This document shows positions 1-8,333 of a DNA stretch of 42,847 nt, piece by piece. The first letter of the stretch is position 1. Each line of letters begins with the position of its first letter. Source of the DNA: an uncultured Lachnospiraceae bacterium (GTDB lineage Bacteria; Bacillota; Clostridia; Lachnospirales; Lachnospiraceae); assembly GCA_910586555.1 (NCBI GenBank), contig CAJUJY010000033.1, positions 1 through 42,847 on the forward strand, written 5' to 3'. The notes beneath the pieces were generated by a model. It made no database searches. It was not told where the DNA came from and saw nothing but the letters and a program-made list of their open reading frames with translations. The position numbers were made by a program, and so were the translations under genes.

Positions 1-72
1 AGGTTGATTTGCAAGTGGGCAAGTAGCCAATGCCTGCTTGCAGGCAATGCGGATTACGAATATCCGCTTGAC
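1..72 (-). repeat. Modular palindromic repeat, copy A (cut by window edge)
   Basis: This is the reverse complement of the first part of the repeat at 40628-40821, differing in the compared stretch by about one base (ATTACG instead of ATTGCG). It carries the small hairpins GCGGAT/ATCCGC and TGCCTGC/GCAGGCA. It ends about 5 bp before the ribosome binding site region of the PqqD-like gene. The rest of the copy lies outside the window. Confidence 0.85.
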
Positions 73-95
73 TTTTGAAGAAAGGCAGCCTTGCA

Positions 96-461
96 ATGGC
101 AAAGAGAAAAACAAAAAAAATATCACAAAACTACATGGATAAGGTAATGTTGTGCAATCCTTTATACAAATGGTCAGAAAATGAAAATGGCCTGGTTGTA
201 ATAGATGTTATAAACACAGGACTGCACCATAAAATAGCACAGAAGTTTTTCCATAAACCAGAAACCAGCCATATTTCACTTGACAAATATGGTTCTGTCC
301 TCTGGAAATCAATTAACGGCAAAAACTCTGTTTATGATATATTAAATATTATGTCAGATACATTTCCTGATGAAAAGGAAGATATGCTTAAACGTGTTAT
401 TGCATTTATGCAGACATTACAAGCAAATAAATATATATTTGCACGGAGCCAGGAAAAGTAA
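96..461 (+). CDS. PqqD-like small protein
   Basis: A 121-residue soluble protein with the compact winged-helix look of the PqqD family: a central 'hisLDKYGSVLWKSINGKNSVYDIL' pattern (broken here for length: SHISLDKYG, then LWKSINGKNSVYDIL) followed by a helix-rich end. PqqD-like domains bind leader peptides of ribosomally made, modified peptides, but no radical-SAM enzyme or precursor peptide is visible here, so that role is not shown. A TTG in frame at 75 is possible, but ATG at 96 has GAAAGG about 10 bases upstream and is preferred. It sits 32 bp upstream of the dipeptidase gene and is probably co-transcribed with it. The upstream region is a copy of the palindromic repeat. Confidence 0.6.
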   Translation: MAKRKTKKISQNYMDKVMLCNPLYKWSENENGLVVIDVINTGLHHKIAQKFFHKPETSHISLDKYGSVLWKSINGKNSVYDILNIMSDTFPDEKEDMLKRVIAFMQTLQANKYIFARSQEK

Positions 462-493
462 CTATTAAAATTAATGCAGAAAAGAGGGTTAAA

Positions 494-1981
494 ATGGGTA
501 TTTTATCAGATTTAGAACCAGCACCTGTATTCAAATATTTTGAAAAAATATGCAGTATTCCGCATGGTTCAGGCAATACAGAAAACATAAGCAATTTTTG
601 TGTTTCATTTGCAAAGGAACATGGACTTAAATACCATAAGGACAGTTATAATAATGTAATAATATGGAAAGACGGGACTAAGGGCTATGAAGACTCCCCT
701 TCTGTAATTATACAAGGACATCTTGATATGGTATGTGAAAAAAAGACAGGGCATAAAATTGATTTTGAAAAAGACGGCCTTGATTTACAACTTAAAGATG
801 GCATTATTTCTGCAAAAAATACAACACTGGGTGGTGACGACGGCATAGCAATAGCTTATGCACTTGCAATACTTGAATCGGACACAATACCACATCCGCC
901 ACTTGAAGCGGTATTTACAACTGATGAAGAAACTGGCATGTCTGGTGCTGCTGCACTTGACTGTTCACAGCTTAAATCACGGACTATGCTTAACATTGAT
1001 TCTGAAGAAGAGGGTTTCTTACTTGTAAGCTGTGCCGGCGGCGCAACTGCTGTTGTGGAAATTCCAGTAAAAATTAAAGGTATATCTGGTATAGCAGTTT
1101 CTATAAACATAACCGGGCTTAAAGGGGGACATTCTGGTGTTGAAATAGATAAAGGACGCGCCAATGCAAATACACTTATGGGAAGGATCCTTTACTCTCT
1201 TTCACAAAAGTTTAAATTTAATATATATTCAATATTTGGCGGTCTTAAAGATAATGCAATCCCAAGGGAAGCTTACACACAGCTTATGTTTAAAAAAGGA
1301 ACTTCTATGGAAGAAGTTAAAAGACATCTTGAAGAATTAAACCAGATTTATTGTAATGAATACCATTCTACAGATGCCGGAATAAAGATTTCTTTTAATG
1401 TAGATAAAATGTCAGACTCACGCAGTTCACTTAATGATAAATCCACAGCAAAGGTTATAACAGCACTTGTAAACCTTCCTAATGGAATACAGGGCATGAG
1501 CCATGATATAGAAGGGCTTGTACAGACTTCCCTTAATCTTGGCAGAATGGATATAAAAGTTATAACCGAAAGCCCATATCCACATGAATGTTCACGTTTT
1601 ATGCAATTTAACTATTCTTTAAGAAGCAGTTTAAGCACAGAGAAAGACGAAATGGCAGACCGTATAAAATGCCTGGCAGAAGCACTTGGTGGTACAGTAA
1701 CATTACAAGGTAATTATCCTGCATGGGAATATAAAAAAGCTTCCCCGCTCCGTGACCTTATGACAAAAGTATTTGAAGAACAATATGGAAGAAAACCTGT
1801 AATACAGGCAATACATGCAGGCCTTGAATGTGGGCTTTTCGCTGGCAAGCTTCCTGGGCTTGACTGTGTTTCATATGGCCCTGACATTAAAAATATCCAT
1901 ACACCACAGGAAGCCCTGTATGTAGAAAGCGTAAAAAGGACTTGGGAATACACACTTGAAATACTAAAACGTTTAAAATAA
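494..1981 (+). CDS. pepD: PepD-type aminoacyl-histidine dipeptidase (M20 family)
   Basis: A cytosolic dinuclear zinc dipeptidase that cleaves Xaa-His and other dipeptides. At 495 residues it is close to the E. coli PepD length. Visible metal and catalytic residues are H76 and D78 in QGHLDMV, D115 in LGGDDG, and E145/E146 in TTDEETGMSG. A C-terminal His in the IHTPQE segment fits the last zinc ligand. The lid domain with the conserved GLKGGHSG motif lies near residue 215. The ATG follows a GAGGGTTAAA ribosome binding site. It lies just downstream of the PqqD-like gene and is followed by a clear terminator, so these two genes form a short unit. The family assignment is strong; the exact substrate is inferred from the family. 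Confidence 0.93.
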   Translation: MGILSDLEPAPVFKYFEKICSIPHGSGNTENISNFCVSFAKEHGLKYHKDSYNNVIIWKDGTKGYEDSPSVIIQGHLDMVCEKKTGHKIDFEKDGLDLQLKDGIISAKNTTLGGDDGIAIAYALAILESDTIPHPPLEAVFTTDEETGMSGAAALDCSQLKSRTMLNIDSEEEGFLLVSCAGGATAVVEIPVKIKGISGIAVSINITGLKGGHSGVEIDKGRANANTLMGRILYSLSQKFKFNIYSIFGGLKDNAIPREAYTQLMFKKGTSMEEVKRHLEELNQIYCNEYHSTDAGIKISFNVDKMSDSRSSLNDKSTAKVITALVNLPNGIQGMSHDIEGLVQTSLNLGRMDIKVITESPYPHECSRFMQFNYSLRSSLSTEKDEMADRIKCLAEALGGTVTLQGNYPAWEYKKASPLRDLMTKVFEEQYGRKPVIQAIHAGLECGLFAGKLPGLDCVSYGPDIKNIHTPQEALYVESVKRTWEYTLEILKRLK

Positions 1982-2023
1982 ATATTGCTTCAAATTATTA
2001 ATATTAAATATAATCTTAAGCAT

Positions 2024-2060
2024 AAATGGAAGCTGCTAAGTACTGCCAGCTTCCATTTTA
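2024..2060. terminator. Bidirectional terminator between pepD and hydrolase gene
   Basis: An AAATGGAAGCTG arm pairs perfectly with CAGCTTCCATTT around an 11-base loop and is followed by T residues on the + strand. The A-rich start of the left arm gives T residues on the - strand too. It lies between two convergent genes and can serve both. Confidence 0.8.
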
Positions 2061-2076
2061 TAATATGACCAGGCTG

Positions 2077-2583
2077 CTAAATAATTTTAATCTGGCACAT
2101 TTTCATTGCTTCAAGTGCATTATTATGTGATTCTGGTGTAACACCAGCACAGCATAAAGCATCTACATATATGTTTTTCTCTGGGAAAAATGCCTTTAAT
2201 AAAAGTGCATTGGATATTACACATATATCAGTACAAAGCCCTATAATTTCTATTTCATTATAATCCTTAACCTCTTCTGGCAGGTTAATACTTCCAAAAG
2301 TATTTTTTTCAATAACATTCTGTGCATATCTGGCTAAACCTGGTATGATTTCCCATCCTTTACTTCCTTTAATACAATGCTCTACAGGCAGATTCCTGCC
2401 TTCTGCTGTATCAAGATAGCCATTATAATGTGTATCTTTTGTAAATACCACTTTACAGTTGCTATTAACAGCAGCTTCTACTTTACTTATTACAGCAGGA
2501 ACAATATGTTCTGCTTCTTTTGTCCCAAGCGCACCATTTACGAAATCGTTCTGCATGTCAACTACAATTAAAACCTTTGCCAT
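2077..2583 (-). CDS. Isochorismatase-like cysteine hydrolase (nicotinamidase-related)
   Basis: A 168-residue soluble alpha/beta hydrolase of the isochorismatase-like fold. The catalytic triad is visible: D9 in DMQNDF, K93 in EKNTFGS and C121 in CTDICV. D50 and H52 (KDTHYNGY) fit the metal site seen in nicotinamidases, which makes nicotinamide deamidation in NAD salvage a reasonable guess, but related enzymes use other amides. The start at MAKVL is chosen because a good GGAGG lies just upstream; the longer upstream frame lacks family similarity. No obvious operon partner: the next gene on this strand ends about 150 bp upstream and is unrelated. Confidence 0.85.
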   Translation of the reverse strand: MAKVLIVVDMQNDFVNGALGTKEAEHIVPAVISKVEAAVNSNCKVVFTKDTHYNGYLDTAEGRNLPVEHCIKGSKGWEIIPGLARYAQNVIEKNTFGSINLPEEVKDYNEIEIIGLCTDICVISNALLLKAFFPEKNIYVDALCCAGVTPESHNNALEAMKMCQIKII

Positions 2584-2731
2584 TATTACCTCCATTTCCA
2601 GCCATATAATATCCACAGCCATTCTTCTTCCAAAACCGGCAAGTGCCATATATATTGTATACTTAAGTATAGCACAGCCAAATGTATTTGCAACTTTTAA
2701 TTATAAATAAACTGTGTATATTCTATAAATA

Positions 2732-4255
2732 CTATAACCGCATATTTTCTGGAACAATTTTGGAACAAAAAAAAGCATCTATTGTTATAAGCATCATTAC
2801 AGGTACAAAATGCATTACATAGCGTGATTTTGTTTCCCATATTGATAAAAAAAGGAATAAACCAAAAAGTGCAAGCTTCCACATAACAGATGAACCAGTT
2901 TCCCGTTTTATTAACCCATATATAACTGAAAAACAAATAAAGAAAAGCAACAGCCAATGGTATAGTGTGCAATACCCATCATACAATGGATAAAATTTCC
3001 CGTTTTTAAAAAATACAGACTGTAGCCACGACTTTCTTACGGGCTGTCTTTGCAGATGAAATTCCATGTCATATTTCCCATTAGACCATGTATTTACTGC
3101 CTTCACATACTGGTGTGCTAAAAGCCCTGGTATGCCATATTCTTCCAGGCGCTCCTTAATTTTTTTTATATTGCCTTTTTCTTTTTCCTTTTTTGTTTTA
3201 AAAGAGCTTGTATACTCCCTGTCCTCAAGATTATAATTTCCTGCCCCTTTAAGCCCCATCATAATCCAGTGTGAATATGGAAAGTTTTCTTTATCATAGT
3301 CAGACTGGTCAATTACAGCCGCCTTATCCATAATTATATTAAATGCCTGCGTGCATGTGCTAAATACAAGCAGTATGGCCACCGTAGCAATAATGCCCCG
3401 TTTCCAGTTTTTAGTAATAACCATATGGAGGGTACATGCAACTGTGATAATTGCAACTGTAGGTTTTAATTCAAAACCAGCCCATGTAAGCACCCCTATT
3501 ATAAAAAACCATATATAAAACCTTACTCCTTTTCTGTTAAAACTTTCCTCTGCAAACTGGTAACAAAGTAAAAGACCCGCAACTATAGGAAGCACAAGTG
3601 TATCTGTATATACAAATGGTATATATGTGTAAAATGGTATAAATAAAAGTGACATTACCTGGAAAAGTAATGCTGCCTTTTTGCCATATTTCCTGTTGGC
3701 AAGGGCTACACAAAGTATTATAGACAAATCAACTGCTGCAATATTTAAAACCATATTCCCATAAAGGAAATTTAAGACCCCTATTCGCTTTAATGCCATA
3801 AACCATAATGTTTCTACTATAAGCAGCAACTCATTATTAGGATAGCGCAGGAAATAGAAATTATATTCATCACTTGTCTTAAAAATATTATTTAACGCCA
3901 TTTCACTTGCCTGTTTAAATATAACATTCCTGTCACCAGCAGGTACTACCGCCATCTCATAACCAATATATACCTGTAATATAATCTGTATTACCATTAA
4001 AAATGCTGCTATTGTAATAATGGAATATTTCTCTGTAAAATGCATTGCTATTACATTAAAATTTCTTTTAATTCCTTGCTTTCTTTTATAAAATATTAAT
4101 ACAGCCACTATAATTATGGCGGATATTAGTACCAGCATATTTTTCCATATATCAAATATAATAATTCCTGGCAGCAGTAAAACCCATATTACTGCAAACA
4201 TCCCATGAAATACCATGCTTGCCATATCTTTAAACTTTACATCAGATTTACCCAC
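2732..4255 (-). CDS. Multi-pass membrane protein, GT39/ArnT-like glycosyltransferase
   Basis: A 507-residue integral membrane protein with roughly ten or more hydrophobic helices. The extracellular-loop motif RYPNNELL and the pattern of helices resemble bacterial GT39-like (dolichyl-phosphate-mannose mannosyltransferase type) enzymes that take sugars from polyprenyl phosphate carriers. The expected acidic residues sit in the first long loop (after residue 80), but the exact catalytic pair cannot be fixed by eye. The start is GTG, eight bases after AGGAGG. It stands alone on this strand, so the acceptor (cell-wall polymer, protein or lipid) is unknown. Confidence 0.6.
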   Translation of the reverse strand: MGKSDVKFKDMASMVFHGMFAVIWVLLLPGIIIFDIWKNMLVLISAIIIVAVLIFYKRKQGIKRNFNVIAMHFTEKYSIITIAAFLMVIQIILQVYIGYEMAVVPAGDRNVIFKQASEMALNNIFKTSDEYNFYFLRYPNNELLLIVETLWFMALKRIGVLNFLYGNMVLNIAAVDLSIILCVALANRKYGKKAALLFQVMSLLFIPFYTYIPFVYTDTLVLPIVAGLLLCYQFAEESFNRKGVRFYIWFFIIGVLTWAGFELKPTVAIITVACTLHMVITKNWKRGIIATVAILLVFSTCTQAFNIIMDKAAVIDQSDYDKENFPYSHWIMMGLKGAGNYNLEDREYTSSFKTKKEKEKGNIKKIKERLEEYGIPGLLAHQYVKAVNTWSNGKYDMEFHLQRQPVRKSWLQSVFFKNGKFYPLYDGYCTLYHWLLLFFICFSVIYGLIKRETGSSVMWKLALFGLFLFLSIWETKSRYVMHFVPVMMLITIDAFFCSKIVPENMRL

Positions 4256-4562
4256 CGGCCGCGCCTCCTGATAATTTAATTTTAATTAAAAAACTTTTTA
4301 ATTGCAAGATATAGATTACCAGAACTGCTGCCATATATTCAATATTTTTAAAGTATAATTAAGAAAATATTAAACATTTCCATGCCCTTCCTGGACAGAA
4401 AAAATATCCTCCTTCCAGACTGTTATAATGGAAAGTTTATGAAACAGGCCTGTAATGGCACAGAATACTTGTAATAATAAAGGAAATCATATAAACTATT
4501 AAAAAAGGTTAAATAAATATTTTTAACCAGGTTTAAAATGAAAAAAAGAGGAATTATATGAA
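4256..4562. other. 307-bp divergent intergenic region
   Basis: It separates the leftward GT39-like gene from the rightward PAS-CPBP gene and must hold both promoters. AT-rich with a TATAAT at 4424-4429 that lacks a convincing -35 box at the right distance. The AGGAGG of the leftward gene and GAGG of the rightward gene are at its two ends. I see no repeat copy, riboswitch or RNA gene. Confidence 0.5.
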
Positions 4563-5618
4563 ATGACAGCCAATACACAGCTTATGCTGACACCAGACCA
4601 GAAAAATATGATATTTGAAAATATGAGTGACGGGGTTATGACTGTTGATGCAGCAGGAACGGTTACATATCTTAATTCTGCCTGCGCAAATATTTTTGAA
4701 ATTACTGACTCCAGCCTTATTATAGGAATGTCATTTGCAGAATGTTTTATGTCAAATAAAAAAAACAGGGCTTTTAATAAACTTTTTGATAGCTGCATAA
4801 ATAATAATGAACGCCCTGAAAAAACAAATGTAAGATACCGTTCTGATAGTGGAATTAAACATTTTAATATAGCTGTAAGCCTTATACAGCCTGATGGCAA
4901 AGATTTATCTGTACAATCTGGTTTCCCTGGAATGATAATACTTATAGAAGATACTACAGATAAGTTTACTTTAAGGCAGCACGAACATGACTGTGCATAT
5001 ATATTTGCGGGGCTTATAATATGCACAAGCCTGTTTTTATTTGCATGGAGTTTATTACGTTTTACGCTCCATATATATTTAAGATCATCAACCTATACAT
5101 TTATAATAGAATGTATAACATTTGCACTTTTTCTTGAAATAGTGTTTATGACAAGTTTTTCCATGCGTGACATAGGACTTGTACCAAAGCTGTCCACCCT
5201 TAAGAAAAACTGCATAGAAACCTTAATAATTGCAGCAGTGGCATGTTCCCTTCTTTTATTAAGCAAAGTTATATTGAATTTTATAGGGATACGTATAAAG
5301 ACATATTTTATAGGTGGTTCACTGCATGGTGCTTATGTTTATATATTTACTTCATTTGTACAGGAATTTCTTGCACGTGGTGTTATACAGACAAGCGTTA
5401 AGTACCTTATGAGAATAAAATACCAGAAAACATTTGGTATAATACTTACATCACTATTGTTTTCACTTATGCATATACCACTTGGCTTTTATTTTATGTC
5501 AGGGGCACTGCTTCTAAGCCTTGCACTTGGTTATATATATGAACGGCATGGTAATATATGGGGCTGTGTTTTCCTGCACTGGTGCTGTGGGTACATTGGA
5601 ATGTGCTTATACTTTTAA
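4563..5618 (+). CDS. PAS sensor domain fused to CPBP (CAAX-protease-like) membrane domain
   Basis: A 351-residue protein with two parts. Residues about 10-130 form a cytosolic PAS domain (ENMSDGVMTVDAAGTVTYLN and a closing MIILIEDTTDKF strand). Residues about 145-350 form six or so membrane helices with the CPBP/Abi glutamic-protease motifs: QEFLAR at 267-272 (family consensus EExxxR, the first Glu replaced by Gln), FSLMH at 300-304, and HWCCG at 339-343, where the usual Asn/Asp is absent. CPBP proteins process prenylated or peptide substrates or act in bacteriocin immunity. A PAS input domain on one is unusual. The missing catalytic Glu suggests altered or lost protease activity. ATG at 4563 follows GAGG; an ATG 5 bases earlier hits a stop at once. 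Confidence 0.75.
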   Translation: MTANTQLMLTPDQKNMIFENMSDGVMTVDAAGTVTYLNSACANIFEITDSSLIIGMSFAECFMSNKKNRAFNKLFDSCINNNERPEKTNVRYRSDSGIKHFNIAVSLIQPDGKDLSVQSGFPGMIILIEDTTDKFTLRQHEHDCAYIFAGLIICTSLFLFAWSLLRFTLHIYLRSSTYTFIIECITFALFLEIVFMTSFSMRDIGLVPKLSTLKKNCIETLIIAAVACSLLLLSKVILNFIGIRIKTYFIGGSLHGAYVYIFTSFVQEFLARGVIQTSVKYLMRIKYQKTFGIILTSLLFSLMHIPLGFYFMSGALLLSLALGYIYERHGNIWGCVFLHWCCGYIGMCLYF

Positions 5619-5633
5619 TTAAGTTCTCTCTTC

Positions 5634-8333
5634 CTATAAATATCTTCCTCTTTCTTTCTTCATAAACAACAGTCCAAATGCCCCCGTGCCGCAATTACTG
5701 CTTATTGCGGCCGAAGCCTGTTGTTCTATTATTTTATCAAATTTCTGGTATTGGTTTATTTCTTCTAATATTTTCTGTTTTGTCTTATAATTAAACCCTG
5801 AATATGTAAAGAATAACAGCCTTGTATCAATATTCCTCCTGCCTTTAAGCTGTTTGCGTATATACTTAGAATACGCATGTTCCTGTGTGCCAGGATATAT
5901 CCCGCTGCATACAATCTGGCTTCCTTTCATGGATAGTACAGGATGTAGCATAAATAAATCACAAAGATCCTTAACTTTTTTATCCATTCTGCCTGACCTG
6001 TACAGGTTTTCTGTGCCTGCTACTATAAAACTTGTAGAAATACTGTTTTTAATGTGGTTTATTGTATCAATTATTTCCTGGAATGGTTTTCCTGCCTGTA
6101 CCATAGATGCAGCATACATTACAACTATCCCCATTCCGCTTGAAAGGTGTGCAGAATTTATTACATGTACATTGTCAAACCCATTTGCCGCCTTAATAGC
6201 AGTATCATACCCTTTCCCTGCATTTTTGGCCATGCTTATATGTATGACCTGTTGTGCCTCCCCAAGTGCATCTGCAAAAAATGTTTCATATTCCTCAACT
6301 GAAGGTGGCATTGAATATGCAAGTTTTTTTTCTTTATCAAGGTAATCTGTAAGGTTTGTTGCTGATATTTCACGCACATCATAAAAACGTCCCTCCTCTG
6401 TCTGCACATAATAATAAATACATGCAATCCCAAAACGCAGCATTAATTCCTCTGGAATATCGCTTACACTTTCTGTTGTTATGCATACTGCTTTTTTATT
6501 ATGGACATAAACCATCTGTATATCCGGACTATCTGCATCTAAAGAGTTACCTGGTGTTGAAATTTCTACAATTTCTTCTGGCAGGAATTTTAAAAGCATT
6601 GCTTCAAAAAGAGGCCCGTTTACAGGTTTTACAAGGTATCCTTCAAACCCATTGGCATTATAAAATGCTTCAGCATCTGTAAACGCATTTGCAGTCATGG
6701 CAATAACAGGTGTTTCTTTGCATAAACCATTTTCCTGGCGGCGCAGTTTTTTAAGTGTTTCAAGCCCGTCAAGCTTTGGCATCATATGATCCATAAAAAT
6801 AGCATGGTAAAATTTCTGCCTTGTCTTGTCAAGACATTCCTGGCCGCTTGATGCTGTTTCAACCTGTACTTTTGTAGCACGCAGAAGTTTTACAGCAACC
6901 ATAAGGTTCATTTCATTATCATCTACAATAAGGACTCTTGCTTCTGGTGCTTCAAAACTCTGTTTATACTCTTTCCTGCCGTGGAAACTGCCTTTCATAA
7001 TATCCTTAATCGGGCCCATTGGGGAACTGTTTACTATCTCCTGTTCCAGTACAAGCGTAAATGTAGTACCGCGCTGGTAAACACTGTCCACCTGTATTTC
7101 ACCATTCATAAGCACTGCAAGCTGGTGCGAAATCGCAAGCCCAAGCCCTGTACCTTCAATAGCACCATTTTTCTTCTCATCAACACGTTTAAATGACATA
7201 AACAGATATTTTATATCTTCCTTACGTATGCCAATGCCTGTATCTGAAACAGATATTATAAGATTTATATGCGCTGCGTCAATCTTCTGGCATTTTGCTT
7301 GTAATGTAACAGAACCTTTATGTGTATACTTTATTGCATTGGTAAGCATATTGGTAAGTATCTGCTTTATCCTTATATCATCACCATACAGCATAGATGG
7401 TATATCAGGTGAAACATCAAGTTTAAATTCAAGTTTTTTATCATATGCACGTACCCAGTTAATATTTACAAGTTCGCTAAGAAGAGCCCCTGTTTCATAC
7501 TGCCTGTTTATAATTTCCATTTTGCCAGACTCTATTTTTGACAAATCAAGTATATCATTAATAAGTGACAAAAGCATCTTGCTGGCACGCTGTATATTAA
7601 CACAGTTTTCTGCAACTTCATCATTAATATTGTCACGCAGGTTCATTTCATTAAGCCCTATAATAGTATTAATGGGTGTCCTTATTTCATGGCTCATATT
7701 AGCAAGAAAACGGCTTTTGGTTTTATTTGCCTCTTCAAGTTCAATCTGCTGCTGCCTGCTAAATTCCTGCTCCCTGTTATAAATCCATCTCTGGAATTTT
7801 ATAAGAGTGCCAATAGCCAGTGAAACAAGCATAAAACATACAAATGTATTTATATATATGCTTTCTTTAACATATATTCCTTTAACATGTGTATTATTAT
7901 AATAAGCAGCCAGATAACAAAATGTAAAACTTGCGGCTGACAGGACAGATACAATAATAAATACAATACCCTTTAACAGGATAAAAACATATAAGAGCCC
8001 AAGTATAAACAAGCTGTTTAAACCCCCGTTTATATCATTGCTTGTAAAAAACAATACTGGAAATACAAAGAGGTTAAGTAAAAGTGAACTTGCAACAGCA
8101 CAAAAACCAATATGGCCAGACTGTCCCGCAATTACTCCAAATACCATAAATATAACAGGAAAAAGGCACATAGCTATAACGCTGTAAACAGGTGCACCTG
8201 TAATAAGTGCTACAATAATCCCAGATACACTTACAAATGTCCCAAGACCTATTACAAGAAAAAAAAGCCTTCTGTCCAGTTCATAATTACTGTTATACAG
8301 ATAATCTTTTACATTTTTAATTATCTTTAACAC
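5634..8333 (-). CDS. Hybrid histidine kinase with receiver and C-terminal DegV domain
   Basis: An 899-residue membrane sensor. Residues 20-180 hold several hydrophobic helices; a short coiled coil leads to HisKA with phospho-acceptor H215 (ANMSHEIRTP). The ATPase domain shows N332, DTGIGI at 364-369 and GTGLGL at 394-399. A receiver domain follows with D515 (IFMDHMMP). Residues about 610-899 are a complete DegV fold, with recognisable SMPPSVEEY, VIHISMA, VINSAHLSSGMG and TENLYRSGRM segments. Stand-alone DegV proteins bind fatty acids, and FakB presents them to FakA kinase. The fusion suggests a lipid-sensing input or an output acting on bound lipid. It is the last gene of the operon. It starts with GTG, seven bases after AGGTGG, and overlaps the preceding kinase gene by 17 bp. 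The only stop is at the far end, so the fusion is not an annotation accident. Confidence 0.9.
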   Translation of the reverse strand: MLKIIKNVKDYLYNSNYELDRRLFFLVIGLGTFVSVSGIIVALITGAPVYSVIAMCLFPVIFMVFGVIAGQSGHIGFCAVASSLLLNLFVFPVLFFTSNDINGGLNSLFILGLLYVFILLKGIVFIIVSVLSAASFTFCYLAAYYNNTHVKGIYVKESIYINTFVCFMLVSLAIGTLIKFQRWIYNREQEFSRQQQIELEEANKTKSRFLANMSHEIRTPINTIIGLNEMNLRDNINDEVAENCVNIQRASKMLLSLINDILDLSKIESGKMEIINRQYETGALLSELVNINWVRAYDKKLEFKLDVSPDIPSMLYGDDIRIKQILTNMLTNAIKYTHKGSVTLQAKCQKIDAAHINLIISVSDTGIGIRKEDIKYLFMSFKRVDEKKNGAIEGTGLGLAISHQLAVLMNGEIQVDSVYQRGTTFTLVLEQEIVNSSPMGPIKDIMKGSFHGRKEYKQSFEAPEARVLIVDDNEMNLMVAVKLLRATKVQVETASSGQECLDKTRQKFYHAIFMDHMMPKLDGLETLKKLRRQENGLCKETPVIAMTANAFTDAEAFYNANGFEGYLVKPVNGPLFEAMLLKFLPEEIVEISTPGNSLDADSPDIQMVYVHNKKAVCITTESVSDIPEELMLRFGIACIYYYVQTEEGRFYDVREISATNLTDYLDKEKKLAYSMPPSVEEYETFFADALGEAQQVIHISMAKNAGKGYDTAIKAANGFDNVHVINSAHLSSGMGIVVMYAASMVQAGKPFQEIIDTINHIKNSISTSFIVAGTENLYRSGRMDKKVKDLCDLFMLHPVLSMKGSQIVCSGIYPGTQEHAYSKYIRKQLKGRRNIDTRLLFFTYSGFNYKTKQKILEEINQYQKFDKIIEQQASAAISSNCGTGAFGLLFMKKERGRYL

